A stretch of 64,000 nucleotides of DNA from Euryodendron excelsum (Eukaryota; Streptophyta; Magnoliopsida; Ericales; Pentaphylacaceae). Positions 11,410-28,417 of this stretch are shown in pieces. The notes beneath the pieces are model-generated. The model saw only the letters and a program-made list of their open reading frames with translations, searched no databases and was not told where the DNA came from. The stretch's first letter is position 1; each line of letters begins with the position of its first letter. The stretch is from positions 15,112,501 through 15,176,500 of the forward strand of contig CM065378.1 of NCBI GenBank assembly GCA_033060915.1, written 5' to 3'. The position numbers were made by a program, and so were the translations under genes.

Positions 11410-13398
11410 ATGAACCCCTACCCAATCACCCTACCATCTGGTTCTAAACGCACTGCCTCCATGGATTTGGATAGGGTTAGGCCGGACGAGGCTTCGAGTG
11501 CTTCTACGAACTACTCTGGGGTAGACATTGAGGATGTTATCCAAGAGGCGAGGCCAAAGAGGGCAAGGAGCCTTGTGGCGATCGTAGACGCCTTTGAAAG
11601 TGCCCTCGTGGCTGTAGTCGAGGTTGGAGTTAGGTCGCCCTCTACCCCAGATTGTAGGTACGAGGTGAGGCACATAGCCTCCATTCTAGATGGGGCAAAA
11701 GTGAAAAAACTCTGGTCTACTTACCAATTCCCGGCCTCCATAAGCTATAGAGTTCCTGGGAGCGAGGACAGAGCGTGCTTCCTTCGTCCTGGGGAGATTA
11801 CGGTGTACGAGAGTGCACTAACCGGGGGGCTGAGGTTTCTCATTGCTCCTCTCATTAGGGGTGTCTTGAGCAGGGCCAGGCTAGCTCTTGGGCAGCTCAT
11901 GCCCAACTCATGGCTCATACTGGTGGGCTGTGCAGCCTTGTGGCAGGCCGCTACCAACAAGGAGGAACTCTTAACCCTTAAAGACTTCTTTTTCTATTAC
12001 AAAATAACTAAGAGCGAGAGATCAGGCTGGTATTACTTCTCGGCTCGGGAGCGTTAGGCAACAATGATAACTGGTCTCCCAGTCTCCCACAAGCACTAGA
12101 AGGAGAAATACTTCTTTGTATACAGTGAGGGTATGGAGATTGTCCACTGGGAGGATGTAACTAACCAGACCCCTTGCATACCTAGACAATGGGGTAAACC
12201 AAATAAGAAGGGTAAGCATTTTTCGTGCTTTCATGCTTGATCCCTTCTTAAGAGAGTGGTCTAACCAGTATCTGTTCTTCTTTTGCTCAGCATGCCTTCC
12301 TGTGCTAGAGGACAAGTCAAGGGAAGACCGGGTAGCAAGGGTGAGGAAGCACCTAGTCAAGAACTGGGAGCCCCTTGTAGCTAGTGAGAGTTTGCCTGCC
12401 TACCTCTTAGGTCCAGACCCTTCCATCGAAGCCCTTCGCGCTGAGAGGAGTGAGTCTGGTATGTCTGTTATAGCTGCTTTCTAATGCAAGTGCAATGATC
12501 CCTACCTTGTGTGTTTTGCAGGACTAGAATCCAACATAGGCTTTGATAAGAGGAGCATGGGGTCCTCTGCCAAGAAGAAATTTGAGGAGATGGTGAGGGC
12601 AAAAACTGCTGGAGAGAGACCTAGCAAGCGCCCTCGACACAGTTCAAGGGGCAAGACCATTGAGCCTTCTCCTAACAAGGGTCCTACAGTAATTGGCCCA
12701 CCCAAGGGAGCCAAGGCTCCTTCTGCTGCCTAGGCACCTGGTCAGAGCTCCAAGTCTGGTGTTAGTATGCCCCCGCCTGCTGCAGCAACGCCTACGGGCC
12801 AGTCGCTTGCAACTCAACAAGACGAGCCCTTCATTGTGGAGGACGTCCAAGCTGCGTGGGAGAGAATGCAGAAATTTATCAGTTTGGAGAATGTGGCCCC
12901 CTTCGCCAACTGGAACAACGCCCAGCTGACAAAAAGCATGAACTACGATGCTCTCAAGGTGATGCGTCTGGTTAACCTTTCTTTTTCATTTGGCTGTTCT
13001 GAATTATTGGTACTGATCTGTCCAACTTTCTGCAGCTGCATGTTAAAGCACTCTGTCTATCTACCCGTTTGAAGGCGAAAACGAGTGAAAGCTCCAAGAA
13101 AGGTCAAGTCATAGAGACATTGACTGAATCCATCAGCGGTCTGGAGAAGAAGGTCAAAGACGCCGAGGAATCCAAGGCAGTCGCTGAGGCAGAGAAGACT
13201 GCCGTCTTGGACGAGTCGACGAAACTTAAGAAAAAGGTTGAGGCGTTGACCTTTAATGCTCAGGCCTTTGAGGCCGTCAAAGACTCACTGGCCCTGAGGG
13301 TAACTAAGTTGGAGGGGCAGCTCAAAACTGCTCAAGAGAGGGCTGTGGAGGAGTTTAAAGCTGGGGCGACCTTCCAGGACGAGGTCGGCGCCAACTAA
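11410..13398 (+). pseudogene. Intron-containing gag-like gene with putative gypsy-type domain (PF04195-like)
   Basis: A single reading frame can be followed through four exon-like blocks: 11410-12211, 12291-12458, 12522-12958 and 13036-13398. They are separated by three short GT...AG segments (12212-12290, 12459-12521, 12959-13035). Phases close across all three, giving 590 codons. Three in-frame TAG codons interrupt it at 12055, 12097 and 12731. Residues around 140-215 resemble the plant 'putative gypsy type transposon' domain: GLRFLIAPLIRGVL, then QLMPNSWLILVG, then an FF/YF-rich stretch. The last 110 residues are a charged coiled coil rich in Lys, Glu and Ala. The stop TAA abuts the first base of the 3' LTR, and relatives normally extend further, so the tail may be truncated. 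Function unknown; probably a dead copy. Confidence 0.7.
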
Positions 13399-13973
13399 TG
13401 ATGCAGTGAATTTATACGATCTTCCCGACCTTTAATGCAAACGGTTTAGATGATGAATCCTCCCGCTTGGGACACCAGTGTGGTGTCTGTCAAAGATACT
13501 CCGATGCCAAAGTTAGGCTAGAGATAAATGGGCAAAGTAACAATGCTCAAGAGTTCATGTGTTTCGTATCTTCATTAGAGATCATGACTGCCCTCTTTAT
13601 AGAAATGTTGGCCGGGAGTGTGGATCGGATTGTGGGCACATTAATGGGAGAGCTAATCGTGCTAATCGTGCCCTTAACTTGCTCACCAAGGATTGTGAGG
13701 GAGTGTCATGCCCTCACGTTGGGCTTCATGAACCATGACCCTAGTCGTGGGCGAAACCGTCCTAATCATGAGATTGTGGAAGTTGATCGTCCGATGGGAA
13801 TCTCAGGGTGCCTTAATGGCAATGTCTGGTGCACCGCTAGAGCTCTGCCCTTCCAAGTCTGTTGGTAGACCTGATCTGGAAGGGAGTTCAAGGGTCCGAG
13901 TCTGGAGACATAACCTGGGCTTATCTGGTTTGTCTATTGGGAGGGCAGACCAGCTATACTTATCGTATTATCA
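13399..13973 (+). repeat. 3' LTR
   Basis: 575 bases, starting TGATGC and ending ATTATCA, followed directly by the CTGCA target duplication. It is the partner of 10194-10810. A nine-base tandem (GCTAATCGT) occurs at about 13651-13668 in this copy only. Confidence 0.85.
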
Positions 13974-13978
13974 CTGCA
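13974..13978. repeat. Target site duplication, right copy (CTGCA)
   Basis: Exact match to 10189-10193 on the other side of the LTR element. Confidence 0.8.
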
Positions 13979-16900
13979 TATATAGCAATATTATGTAAAT
14001 CGAGGCCCGATTGGCATTTTCTTTTTTGTAACTAAGTTCGATGAAATTTGCTAGTGTCATGGGCTAAGAAGTTAATACTAGGTTTAAATCTCATTAATTA
14101 TAGAAAATTTCTAGTGTCTAGGGGATCTTGCCGCCAAGTTGTGATAGAGCAATCTTATGGCTTCGTCAAAGTCCAGTCCTCTGCGTTACTTATCAAAAAA
14201 AATAAAAATCTTTATGAAGCTAATTAGGAATATCTCTGCAAAAGTTTGGAAAATTTTTATACGCATTTCAAGCAAATTAGCTAGGGTTCATAACTACAAC
14301 ACGCGCAGTTATCAAAACCGGACTAAACCGGCTAATTCAATTAATTGAATCAGGAATCAGATTTTAAATTGGTTCGATTTAATTAATTTATAAAAATGTA
14401 TATGAACCGGGTTGAATCGGCTAGTATTTTAAAAAATAGGTAAATCAGTTAGTATTTAGAGGACCAAACGGTTTTTAAAAAAAAAATCAAAAGAGCATAA
14501 ATTGTGCATGATTTAAAGCCATTTGTATTTTTAGAAGCATGTTTTTGTGTTCTTTTGATTAAAAATAGAATAAAAAATTAAAGACTTTAAACTAAAAAAA
14601 AAGAGAATAAAGAGGAGGATACAAACAAGAAGAACAAGGCTAATAATGTAAAATACTCATTTTCTTACTTTTCATTGTTTATTCATTTTAAATTTATATT
14701 TATATATGCTTTTAAATATGTATTATAAAAACTATAATTAAAATGTATAAATTATAAACTAAACTAGAAATAGAAAAAATAAAGATGAGAAAGCGGAGGA
14801 TAGGGTAAAAAAAAAAAAAAGAAAAAAAAAGGACAATGCAAAAAATAATAAATCTTATTTTTCTTAATAATACATATTATTGTCAAGTTTTAAACTATTT
14901 CTTTTAAAAATAAAAATACTAGTGAGTAATAGATTAGAAAATATTAAATTGAAGAAAAAAATAAACCTACTTGAATGTTTCAATACTTTTTATTTTTATA
15001 CTTATTTTATAAAATGTTTATTTTTACACTTACTTTAAATTGTTGTATGAAAAGAAACATCATTTAACTTATAAATAATTTTTAACTAATATTTTTATTA
15101 TATAACTAATTAAACCACAATTAAACTAATACCTTGATCGGCTCGATCTCTGATACGTCATGATTGCGGGTGGTACTACTAAAATGGCCGGACAACAAAA
15201 CCGAAAAGCCAAACAACTTTCTCTCTCTGATACACAAAAAACACATGCCTGTCACGTGTACAAGAGAAGCACTTACGCTAGTGGCAAGCATTCTATCGGT
15301 AACTCTGCTATCCCTGGTGTTCTTCACAACTACATATTCTGCTTATTTGTTATTTTAATTAATTTGACTAACGCCAATAACACCTGCGCTTTCCTGTTCT
15401 GCACTGTACAGAATCATATATCCGATACGGTGTTGGGTGGTTAAGATTTTCCAATCAAACAAGTCTTTGACTTCCAAAAAATATTCTTTTAAAAATCATG
15501 AAGGACCTCTTAATCACCTTGAGATTGCTTGCTTGGTACTGATCCAACGGTTTGCATAAATCGACAGAAGCAAAACATGGATTCCCTTTTTTCCAGTTGT
15601 GGACCTAGCTTTCCTGCGTGTCTCTGACTCCATCTCACTTGTCTTATTTTGTAAGTGTAGAATATAATAATTCGACAACTCACCCACTATCTGTGTAATA
15701 CACAGATTCCATTCATCCAAGAGTAGGTGTGAGAAGCATCTCCACATAAGTACTATATTATGCACAAGTGAAAATATGACGAAATTTCGTTTTTTGTTTT
15801 TAGGTATTTTCATAAAAAAAAAATAAAACTTCTTTTTCGTTGATCTAAAAAACAAGAACATAGAAACTTTTGAGACATAGGTTTTTTTTTTTTTTTTTTT
15901 TTGAATATACAGACTACTTCCCCTATCCTCTAAAGAGTATTGTCCATCAATACTATATAGTCATCTTCGAGAGATCTCATTGTTCTCACGTTTGGACAGA
16001 ATATTAGATTTTACCATGTGCCCTAAGAACATCTCTAAGGGTTTGGCTCTCTTAGTTATTAGAGAGTTAAACCTCAGATATAGCTATCCAATTGACTCTT
16101 TATATGACTATCTATTTTAGAGAGAATAGAGAGTCTCATTTGGACTCTCTAAACGTAGAGAGTCAAAAGTAATTCTCTAAATTTTAATTTACAAATTTCT
16201 TTCACTCTTTTTCTTCTTTTATTTATTTTTATTAGGGTGAATGTTAAAAAATAAATAATTCATAAAGTGACTAATTAAAATAGCAAGTTTGATTGGAGCA
16301 TTTTTTTAAAAATAGCTTGCTAAAATAAATAATGGAGTTTTTAAATATGTTTTGACTAGCCATTTTAGAAAACAGCCTTAGAAATGCTCTGAGTGGCGAA
16401 GAGTATAATTAGCTCTACTGAGCAGCTATAGAGACTCGAACACAAGCATTGAGTCAGAAAATTTAAGTTTTTACTTACTGAATCAATCACTCTATGGTGA
16501 AGAAACAAGTTTAAGAAAATCAAAAAATAACTTCTAGATGGTTCCTAAAACTAGGTTATTTTTGGAAAAAAATTCTCAAAAATTGCTTTACCAAGTGCAA
16601 TTTAAACAAATTGAACATTTCGTAGTGAATAGAAACCTCTATGATCACGTTTAAGGGGAGTTACTACACTGATCATTCCTTTTCACTATTTTAAATCAGC
16701 TCACACGCTAGTTGCTCCTTCCCACTTTTTTAAATTACTTAAAAAGAGTAAAAAATAATTTTTAAAACTAATTTGCCAAACACTACCGACTTCAAAAAAA
16801 AAAACAAAACAAAATAAGGGACCAGAAACACGTGCAATCATTTACCGCCCATGATATCACTTCTCTTTCTCTCCACTCATTCTTGCGTATGATGCAGCAC

Positions 16901-18375
16901 AACCTACGATGATATTAAATGATAAGGTGGTGATGATGACCCAGGTAGAGATTTGGTCCAATGGGAAACCAATTTGGCCTCTAGTATCCCATGATAATGA
17001 AAATACATGAAAGGAAAAAACATTACAATCATTTTAAAGAAGGAATATACAGATGGGATTGAAGATAGAGCGCGTGAGATTCTCTATTCCGCAAATGGGC
17101 AATGCTGCCAATGCCCATCAAATTTGGAGATAGGCCCTAAAGCTTATGATAGCCAATAGAGAGACCATGAAAACAGTTCAGCCTTCGGAGAATCCTCCAA
17201 GATTTGAAAACATAATTAGTAGTGCGAGAGAGAGAAAGAGAGAAGTGTGTGTGAGATAGAGACATTGGAGGGTTGGTGCCCTTAATCCAAGAGAGTCCCC
17301 AAAGAAAGCTAAGCAAAATCTTTACTAGATTTTGAGACCCTTGAAAGGATTCTAAATGCATTGGTTGTGAAATGGGTCAAGAGCCAATAGAGGATAGGTG
17401 GCCATGAGTCCGGCAAAAGCTAAGCAAAAATCTTACTATAAGATTTTGAGACCCTAAGAGGTCCCTTTATTTTTGTTTAGCCAGGCTAGTCAAGGACCCA
17501 GAGACCATGAGCTACGCTAAAGCAGCACTAACTTTTTTTTTATTTTTTGGGTTAAGTGGTTTTAGGTATCCGGACTAGTTTGTATACATTTTAACTAATC
17601 TTCTTTTCGGTCTGATCAAAGTCACAAGTGGAGAATATATTCAATGCAATGGTGATTTCAGCATATTTATTTGACATGATTTGATTAGTTTATAATATCA
17701 CATCACCAAAAAACGTGCCATTATCGTTATATTAAATATTTTTTCTTTTAAAAAATTATGAGTCCTAACAAACTGAGTTAACTTGGCTACTATGGTTAAC
17801 AAGGAGAACGTTGAGGCACCTTAAGGGAATAAACAAAACAAACCTTAGACGGGGTGACCAAATGGTAGGATAGCATAATGGATTAAGGTTATTTGGTTGT
17901 TTAAATTGTTGTACATTCTTTTAAATTTGAACATATTTTGAAACTTGATAATTTTTTAAGTCTAGCTTAAAGTAAACTACATAAACTTATGTACATTCTA
18001 AGCTATATAAAAAGTAAAAAAACCGCTCAACATCGATTCAATTAAAGTTTAATTCCAGATACTATAAAGAAAAGTTTAAATATAGAGTTCGTCAATTCTT
18101 TTAAAATAAAATTTAAATACTTCACAACCAAACACGTGAGAGTGTAGGGTCCACGTAGCCAAACAAGCCCGAATAGTACACCCATGCCATGCCGCTTAGC
18201 CTTCATTTGTTTTGTCCCTCCAGAAAACTCTCCGTCCGACTCGAGTGCCAGCAAAAACTTTGCCAGTTTTACAACTGGAATCCATCGGTGAAAATAGGTA
18301 GAGAACTACGAGAAATACTGGAGCACCCACCCTTTCTCTCTCTGTTTTTGTGGTGAATTTCTTGTTGTTCTTCAA
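13979..18375. other. Intergenic region, LTR element to ACR gene
   Basis: 4.4 kb of very AT-rich DNA with no gene that I can recognise. It contains many A/T homopolymers, for example near 14810 and 15883-15901, and a GA-rich patch at about 17224-17245. A MITE candidate lies at 16025-16391. The last few hundred bases should hold the promoter and 5' UTR of the ACR gene. Confidence 0.5.
16025..16391. mobile_element. MITE candidate with short terminal inverted repeats
   Basis: The left end AGAACATCTCTAAGG is matched in inverted orientation by CCTTAGAAATGCTCT at the right end; 13 of 15 bases pair. The interior is short, AT-rich and rich in CTCTxxA and AGAGAGT motifs, with no open frame. Size and structure fit a miniature inverted-repeat transposon. 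The superfamily and target duplication were not determined. Confidence 0.55.
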
Positions 18376-21306
18376 ATGGATTATTGGTCTTCTTCTCTCA
18401 ACGTCGATGATGAATTTGAGAAGCTTGTGCTTCGTATGAACCCACCAAGGTATTTCAATTTTCATCTTAATTCTCTTTCCTGTTTCCCTTCAATTGGGTC
18501 GTGCGTTTGTGCTCTAAATGTTCTCAAAGTTCGTTGAATCGAAAAGGGTGGTTCTGTTCTTCCAATTTTGTTTTCTCAAGCTAAAATGGTCTAATTTCAA
18601 GGCTTTGACAATTGGGTATATGACTCAATTAGATTAAATGTTATTCTTAATATGAAACTTGTAGGGTTGCTGTTGATAATGCCTCGGACAGAAAAACCAC
18701 TCTCATCAAGGTAATTGGATTTTTGTTGGGTCAGTTGGGTTACCTTGATTTGATTGGTTCAAGAGGATTGCTCTGTATTAACATGAATTCTTGGAGGGCC
18801 TTTTTTCGCAGGTTGATAGTGCAAATAAGCGAGGGAGCTTGTTAGAGGTGGTTCAAGTTCTGATTGATTTGAATCTAATAATCAGACGGGCTTACATTTC
18901 TTCAGATGGGGGTTGGTTTATGGATGGTTAGCTTTCGATACTTCCGTTGAGTTTCTCATTAAAATTTCCGGGATTCTTTATAGTATGATTGATTAATTGA
19001 TTTTCCTCTTCTACTTGGCAGTATTTCATGTCACTGATCAAGATGGGAATAAGCTATATGAAGATAATGTCGCTGAACACATTCAGCAGGTGCATCACCA
19101 TAATTGATCTCTTTATTTATCAGATTAACCTTAATTATTAAGAGGTAAAAAAATGATTTCTGTAAATCAAGAATAGACTTTTGGTTGATCTTGTTAAATG
19201 TTTATTAATAGGGAACCTAACCTAAATCCCTCAAAACTATCATATCAACAATCCCAATAATTATTCAGTAATTCTCGTCCTTACTCTAGTGAAGGCTTGA
19301 ATGGGTTTTTATGTTTTAGCCCTGCTTGAATTTTAAGTTCGTTGTAGATTGGACTAGTAAAGTCATAAACAAATCCTCTAGAAAGTGAATTGATTTACAG
19401 ACACTAAGAGGAAGAAAAAAAAAAGTAACATGTAGAAGAAGAAGAAGAAGAAAAGAGTCACATTCATTTAAGGCGTTGTTTGGATAGCATTATAAATCAA
19501 AATTGCCATGAAGTTAGCCCTGAAGCAAGACAAGTGCTTCCAAAATCTCAGCCAAAAAGTACAATGGCCTTGGTTAAAAGATATAATTGCTGAGAGGAGC
19601 ATGGTCAATCAAATCATCTGTAGTTACACGAACAGCTCAAACATAAGTCATACGCTATTGTACTCTCCTCGGGTAGAAGGACCTTATGGCTATCTACAAC
19701 TTCAAGGACTCCCACTTTAGTTCCCCCCACAAAAGCTTGTTGATACCAAGTAGTGAGTCAGTAACAAATAGACTAGACAAAGAAAAGACAAAGTAATGGT
19801 TGCTGTCTCTTTTGTAACAATTTTTTTTTGCAAGTTGCAACATTTTGAGTGCAACCATGTGATTTTTGAGCCACCTTGATGGTCATAATTATGTGTCACA
19901 GTCACTGGGAGCGAGGGGACACAGTTTCCGGTCTTTGAAAAGGTCTGTTGGTGTCCAAGCTGCCATGGAGCACACAACCATTGAATTGACTGGAAGAGAC
20001 CGACCGGGCTTGCTTTCAGAGGTTTTTGCTGTTCTTGCTGACCTCAAATGTAATGTGGTAGCTGCAGAAGTCTGGACCCACAATTCAAGAATGGCTTCAG
20101 TTGTTTATATCACTGATGAAATTAATGGATTGCCAATTGACGATCCTCATCAACTAGCCAAGATCAAGCAACTTCTCCTCTATGTGCTAAAAGGGGATAG
20201 AGATAAACGAGGTGCTAATACCGCTGTTTCTGTGGTTGCCACTCACACTGAAAGAAGGTTGCATCAAATGATGTATGCTGATCGCGACTACGAAACCAAT
20301 GATTTGAGTGGGTCCAGGAGTGACCGGAGCAAGCCTCTTGTTACTGTTGAAAATTGTGCAGAAAAAGGTTACACTGTCTTGAACTTGAGGTGTCCTGACC
20401 GGCCTAAGCTACTCTTTGACACGGTCTGTACATTGACAGATATGCAATATGTGGTATTCCATGGCACGGTCATTGCTGAAGGACCAGAGGCTTATCAGGT
20501 GCTTTCTAATATCCTTGAAGTTGCATAAATCATTTTTTTGTTTTTTGTTTTCTGATCATTGTTAGCGTAAATCAAGGTGGATGGAGCTTTTGGTTTTCTA
20601 GTAAACGAACACTCCCCCAAATCCTAGGAATTGGGTACTTAAAATGAGTAATTCAGATATTATATTGTGGTTGAACAAATCCTCTTGCTATCAAGGAGCA
20701 CAAATGTATTCAGCAATCAGTATATGGAATCTCATAGTGTTGTCAATCTTATTATTTGTTCAAAATAGGAGTACTATATCAGGCATATGGATGGGTGCCC
20801 AGTTAGTTCTGAAGCAGAGAGGCAACGAGTAATTGACTGTTTGGAGGCTGCCATCAAGAGGCGAACTTCTGAGGTAAGACATGAAGAATATTGATTTATG
20901 TAGAGTTTCCTCATAATTTTCAAATTCGATATATAAATGTGATGTCTCTATAATACAGGGCATAAGACTGGAACTCTGTAGCGAAGACAGGGTTGGCCTA
21001 CTATCTGATGTAACTCGCATATTTAGAGAAAATGGTCTTTCAGTCACTCGAGCAGAGGTCACAACCAGGGGTTCCCGGGCCATGAATGTTTTCTACGTGA
21101 TGGATGCATCAGGATATCCAGTTAAGAGTGAAACAATTGAGGCAGTACGAAAAGAGATGGGCCTTACCGTACTTTGTGTGAAGGATGACGATGCCTGCTC
21201 GAACTCATCGCCCCAGCAGACTGGGGGATTTTCTTTGGGTAATCTCTTCCGATCAAGGTCAGAGAAGTTTCTCTACAATTTGGGTCTGATAAGGTCATGT
21301 TCATGA
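18376..21306 (+). CDS. ACT-domain repeat protein (ACR4/ACR6/ACR8 group)
   Basis: Plant ACR proteins are made almost wholly of ACT domains, small amino-acid-binding regulatory modules, and are thought to act as amino-acid sensors. Seven exons close in phase: 18376-18449, 18665-18710, 18812-18926, 19022-19089, 19902-20498, 20769-20873, 20959-21306, giving 450 residues, the usual family length. ACT1 lies at about 34-101 (motif [17 protein letters not shown]). ACT2 is at about 125-200 ([11 protein letters not shown]). ACT3 is at about 255-325 ([20 protein letters not shown]). ACT4 is at about 336-405 ([16 protein letters not shown]). The N-terminus ([12 protein letters not shown]) and the tail (GLIRSCS) are typical of the ACR4/6/8 branch. 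Exon 5 holds nearly half the protein. The orthologue among ACR4, ACR6 and ACR8 is not settled by eye. The gene converges on the cyclophilin at 23911. Confidence 0.92.
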
Positions 21307-23910
21307 GCACTTTCTTAGTGAACTAGGTTCTGTCAATTGCTAGTAAATAGTCTCAAGTCTGGTAGGGATTAATCGTATAGGTTTAGGACTGTATTGCAAT
21401 CCGCTTGGCCCACCCCTTGTTGATTTTGGGTAAGGCCTCAAAATTGCATCAATTTCTGTTTCAACCTTGTAAAGTTTGTGTGTAAAATGCACAGTGTGCA
21501 TCATTGTTATAGTCGTTTAGAATAATGGAGTTCAAGTTTTGTCAGCCACATAATATATAAGACCAAATTCCAATTCTGGGGCATAACTGCTACTCAAAGG
21601 CTGTGCTGATTCATGTTGTGTTTTAAAAGGCAAATGACAATGCCAAATTCTGGGGTGATAATCGGTGGGTGTGTTGGCTGGAGCTTCAAGAGATTGACGA
21701 GGCAGGTCAGCTGAGCCACAGCCCCTTAATCGTTGGGTTGGAGTGAGAATATGGAGCATTTTTTTAGATGGTTTGGAACTTTGGATTATTAGTGGGACTA
21801 GTTGGGGATGGGTGTTGGGGCGGCGGCTCTATTATGCTTAGTATTGGGGGACCAGCTTTCTGTCTCCGAAATCTTTAATGCAAAATATGAGACGTTGCTA
21901 TCCCATTATCACACCACAGAAAAAAATAGTTCAAGTGGTTATATGCATCGTGAACCTCACGCTGGGCAAAGAAAATGTCCTTTTGGTTCTGTGTTAGGCT
22001 GTTAGAACTTGAGGAGGCGGCGGCAAAATTCTCTTTTGTTTGCAACTTTGGTAAATGAAACGTTTTGCTATACAGTTGGAATTATTATGTTATGTTGGGG
22101 AATCAACCAAAAAGGGGGTATAATTGCTAATTAATACTGCATGATGATGATTATGCAATGCCGACTTTTGGAGGACATGAAAAGGCCACCACCGCCGGAA
22201 GAATCCGAACCAGTGCCTATGAGGGGAGGGAGGGATGATCCGTGGTTTTTTGTCACAGGTCAGTATTTTTGTGAGCTAAGCAGTTATAGATGAGGCTGGT
22301 GCGGTGCTTGTTAAGTTATAAGCCAGTTAAACTCGAATTAACTCATTTGGAAGTTAAAATCAAGTATTGATGGTCAACCGTCAAACAACCTCCGACGAAA
22401 TAGGTGAAAATAATACAATATATTTCATTAATAAAGTACCATTACAAAGCTCCCATTATGTACAAGACGAGCCTCAAAACATACAAGTAGTGGAATAGGA
22501 GGAAGGTAGGAGCATACCCCCTCTTTATAGTAATATTCTAAGCCATTATGAACTTCTAAGAGAAAACGTAGTGTGTGCCCGATGAGTCATAATAGCCTTC
22601 TATAAATTTTACAAAACTCAATAATAAAACCTTTTAAAAAAGGTAAACTAGGTCCCAAGGGGGTTCTATAAAAAAAAAAACAAACTACATTTGGATTTCG
22701 AAGCTCCAAGATATGCTACACCAAAGTTTAGGCCAAAAATTGTAATACATGTAAACTTGGACTCGACGACTGGCACACATGGTAGGCCAAAGTGAGATTA
22801 TCTGGGGCCTTACTGGGTCCTGGTGAAGTTATCTGCACGGCATCTAGGCGTGGCCTTGCGCATGGGCACTATTAGTTGGCGGGGTAGGGTGCTGATGAGG
22901 TTAGCTGGCTCCTTACCCTGCTACTGGCTAGCTGGCTGCCTTGGTCGCTATCTGCCGTTGTTGGTGGCTTCTTTAGTTGCCTTGTTGGCTGCTTTCTTGG
23001 GTCATTCTTGAAACACATTGATGGTGTCTTGGCCATTATTTGAATATTATTTGAGCAATGCTTAGACAAAGTTCAAATAACCCTTGAGCACAAATTTAAC
23101 ACACATTTAAATGAGCACGGGGCCTTCAAGGGCCCTCACCTGCCCCATGTCTCGCTTTCCCTGTCTGAACACGCAGGGAGAGAGAGAGAGAGAGAGCCCC
23201 AAGTTGGAGAAAAATACCGTTGGGTCCATCCTCCAAGAATCTGCCCAGCATCCTATCAGAATCCTCCTGGAAGCATTGGAATTTCTAACCAAAGCCCATC
23301 TAATGGTTTTATGTCATCTTCTTCTAATATGTCGACGTAGTTTGGGGCTCAATCAAAACACATCACTGATCAGAAACGCACACACCCACCTCAACTGGGG
23401 AGTGGGGCATTATCTCCGGTTGGACCACTTTTGATGTTTGTATCAGGCGTGGCGGGGACCTCTCTCTCTCTCCCTCTGGACCTCTTTCATGCATGCAATA
23501 TCAAACCAGGGCAAGCAGGGCCTGCCTTACCTTGCATCCATGGATGTGGGAAAAGCACCTGTTACTTCGGAAAAATCATTGGGTGCTCTAGGAGCACTGA
23601 ATAATTTCTCCATTACTTTCACGATGGATCACTGATTAATACACAAGTAACTTTAAGAAAGTTCCAGTAATTCCATCTTGTCATGGAATGGAAGTATCCA
23701 AAAATACATCCTCTTATTCACTGGTATAGAATTCTTCAACAACACCATGGTTCAAACTCCTCAATTTTTCTAACCTCAAAAACAATACAAAAGTCAAACA
23801 AGAAACTTGGGGTTCAATAAAGCCTGATTAAAAAGCTCTCTAAATTGGGAAGACCGGTCCCCGAACAAAGAAGGGAATTAGTAAAAATACAGAACTGATG
23901 AAATTCCATC
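21307..23910. other. Intergenic region between convergent ACR and cyclophilin genes
   Basis: The two flanking genes point towards each other, so both ends hold 3' UTRs and no promoter is needed here. Small open frames at 21802, 22823 and 23111 have no recognisable domain. (GA)n occurs at about 23178-23195. Nothing else is recognised. Confidence 0.5.

Positions 23911-28417
<4,507 letters not shown>

Larger units (their letters stand above)
10194..13973 (+). mobile_element. Non-autonomous LTR retroelement with PF04195-like gene
   Basis: Two direct repeats (10194-10810 and 13399-13973) bound a 2.6-kb interior. The left repeat begins TGATG and the right one ends ATCA, so the outer ends are TG...CA. 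The 5 bases before the element (CTGCA, 10189-10193) are repeated exactly after it (13974-13978), as expected for an LTR integration. The interior carries one gag-like gene and no protease, reverse transcriptase, RNase H or integrase. No tRNA primer-binding site follows the 5' LTR and no polypurine tract precedes the 3' LTR. The element is therefore non-autonomous or internally deleted. Its base composition is visibly more GC-rich than the flanks. Confidence 0.85.

Noticed and set aside
10194..13973. Autonomous gypsy or copia element
   Set aside because: No protease, reverse transcriptase, RNase H or integrase motif in any frame of the 2.6-kb interior.
21802..23635. Small open frames between the ACR and cyclophilin genes
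   Set aside because: Short, unrelated to any family I know, and lying between two convergent 3' ends.
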